Assembly: GCA_035373905.1 (NCBI GenBank)
Contig: DAOSOK010000063.1
Span: 1-15,137, forward strand
Origin: Candidatus Ozemobacteraceae bacterium
Lineage (GTDB): Bacteria; Muiribacteriota; Ozemobacteria; Ozemobacterales; Ozemobacteraceae
Direction of reading: 5' to 3'
Length of the DNA stretch: 15,137 nucleotides
Part shown: piece by piece, positions 14,322 to 15,137 of the stretch
Position numbering within the stretch: the stretch's first letter is position 1
Layout: each line of letters begins with the position of its first letter
Position numbers and translations under genes: made by a program
Notes under the pieces: generated by a model
Told to the model about the DNA's origin: nothing
The model's input: only the letters and a program-made list of their open reading frames with translations
Database searches by the model: none

Positions 14322-14924
14322 ATGACACCACCTGAAGAAAAGCGTGTGCCGGCCTGTCCCGACCCGAAATGTCCCTACGCCAAGACATGTCGAATCCGGA
14401 CGTTCAGCGGCGGGTCGTCTGAAATCGTCGGCATGATGCGATGCGACAAGATGCCTCCCCTGCATGAGCGGAGCGCAATGGATCGGGCCATCGACGGCCC
14501 CATGCCGGATCTCTCGAAACTCGACGAGAAAGATCAGTTCATCCAGTCATTCTCGCTGACGATGCTGATACACGACGCATTCGTCCAGCAGAAGGAGAAC
14601 CTGCTCAATCTGCTGGGCCAGTGGCTGATGGCGGCCATCCCGGCGATCATCAACCTGCAGCGGTCCTGGCCGTTTCTGACGCGGACGTGGGCCGGCATCG
14701 ACCTGTGCGAGAACGTCCTCGGCCGGTATGCCGATTTCGTGCTCGCGGTCCTGTTGGTCGGGTTCAGCTCGGCCCTCTACTCGATCCTGTTCATCCGCAT
14801 TCTCGAGATGCGTGACATGAAGTATCTCATCCTGCTGTTCGTGCTTCTCGGCTTCTCGTTCCTGCTCCAGGAAACCCTGATGATCGGCTGGGACCACCTT
14901 CTCAGGATGTATGGTCTGGATTGA
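14322..14924 (+). CDS. Membrane protein with N-terminal cysteine cluster, unknown function
   Basis: This 200-residue protein has two parts. The cytoplasm-like N-terminus holds C12-x4-C17-x5-C23-x17-C41, a possible zinc- or cluster-binding site. After a charged linker (about 48-92) come a long amphipathic helix and two clear membrane segments near 139-160 and 168-185, with the short basic turn EMRDMK between them; 94-112 may also contact the membrane. I do not recognise a family. ATG 14322 has only a distant GAGG, so the ribosome binding site is weak, but no better start lies in frame. It has its own promoter and is separated from the ABC operon by 185 nt. Confidence 0.7.
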   Translation: MTPPEEKRVPACPDPKCPYAKTCRIRTFSGGSSEIVGMMRCDKMPPLHERSAMDRAIDGPMPDLSKLDEKDQFIQSFSLTMLIHDAFVQQKENLLNLLGQWLMAAIPAIINLQRSWPFLTRTWAGIDLCENVLGRYADFVLAVLLVGFSSALYSILFIRILEMRDMKYLILLFVLLGFSFLLQETLMIGWDHLLRMYGLD

Positions 14925-14977
14925 GCCCTGCCGAGACCCCGGCTGCCGTATTATATAAAGAAAAATATATCGCCAAT

Positions 14978-15031
14978 GCCGGTCCTGGAACGGAAAACGG
15001 CGGGCCGATTATCGGAACCAGGCTGCCCGGC
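14978..15031 (+). other. Potential structured non-coding stretch after the 14322 gene
   Basis: GCCGG-t-CCTGG (14978-14988) can pair with CCAGG-ctgc-CCGGC (15018-15031), enclosing CCGAT-t-ATCGG (15005-15015). An AT-rich patch (14949-14971) lies just before it. The stretch 14925-15137 has no convincing gene. It could be a small RNA, a leader or chance pairing in GC-rich DNA. Confidence 0.25.
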
Positions 15032-15084
15032 CGCGGAAAGGCTCTCGACACGCCGACGCGCGTCATCCGGGCGCACGGCGGGTG

Positions 15085-15114
15085 TTGGCACAGCCTGAAC
15101 CGGCATGGTAAAGT
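15085..15114 (+). promoter_or_regulatory. Promoter pointing out of the window
   Basis: TTGGCA (15085-15090), an 18-nt spacer and TAAAGT (15109-15114) make a plausible sigma70 promoter. An ATG at 15130 lies 16 nt after the -10, so a gene with little or no leader may start there, but only 8 nt of it are in view. Confidence 0.4.
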
Positions 15115-15137
15115 TGAACCGTTGGATTCATGATTAT

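Noticed and set aside
15085..15110. Possible sigma54 promoter starting TTGGCAC
   Set aside because: The TTGGCAC half fits a -24 box, but no GC-containing -12 box lies at the required spacing; a sigma70 reading fits better.
14921..15133. A 70-codon plus-strand open frame at the window end
   Set aside because: It overlaps the end of the previous gene, has no ribosome binding site, and its composition is unlike a protein; the region looks non-coding.
1..15137. CRISPR array, tRNA/rRNA, insertion sequence or prophage
   Set aside because: No regularly spaced repeats beyond the two-unit repeat at 14160, no RNA gene signatures, and no transposase or phage protein motifs were seen on either strand.

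Overview
The window is about 15 kb of GC-rich, gene-dense DNA with every supported gene on the + strand. Short Shine-Dalgarno motifs, sigma70-like promoters, exported proteins with signal peptides and a protein-L-isoaspartate methyltransferase point to a Gram-negative bacterium. Gene style is similar to deltaproteobacteria or related environmental lineages, but the sequence alone does not fix the phylum. I see no rRNA, tRNA, CRISPR array, transposase or phage gene.

Region 1 (about 128-7396) is one tightly packed gene set. It holds a flavoredoxin-like flavoprotein, a PaaK-like AMP-forming acyl-CoA ligase, a long MoxR-type AAA+ ATPase, a 380-residue protein with a helical N-terminus and beta-rich C-terminus, a 596-residue protein joining a zincin-like HExxH domain to a C-terminal vWA domain, and a 197-residue helical protein. 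The last four genes are chained by 4-nt stop/start overlaps (GTGA, ATGA, ATGA), and the ligase ends 6 nt before the ATPase. This resembles the MoxR-vWA-beta-propeller (bpX) ternary systems proposed as biological conflict systems. A MoxR ATPase acts as a chaperone motor on a vWA partner, and here the partner also carries a candidate protease. Which protein is sensor and which is effector is not visible.

Region 2 (about 7417-9436) starts with a well-formed promoter. It holds a hypothetical soluble protein, protein-L-isoaspartate O-methyltransferase (pcm) and a small multi-pass membrane protein.

Region 3 (about 9478-14136) looks like an envelope redox/thiol or metal module. It contains an exported rubrerythrin-like protein whose diiron ligands look lost while its rubredoxin-type CxxC pair is kept. 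An ABC exporter operon follows, with two paralogous FtsX/MacB-type permeases flanking one ATPase. The first permease has a CxxxCxxCxxC cluster and both share two cysteines outside the membrane. The operon ends with an exported rhodanese-fold protein that lacks the catalytic cysteine.

Region 4 (14137-15137) holds a 21-nt-period direct repeat, a promoter, a cysteine-clustered membrane protein, and a non-coding tail with an AT-rich patch, a potential stem and a promoter facing out of the window.
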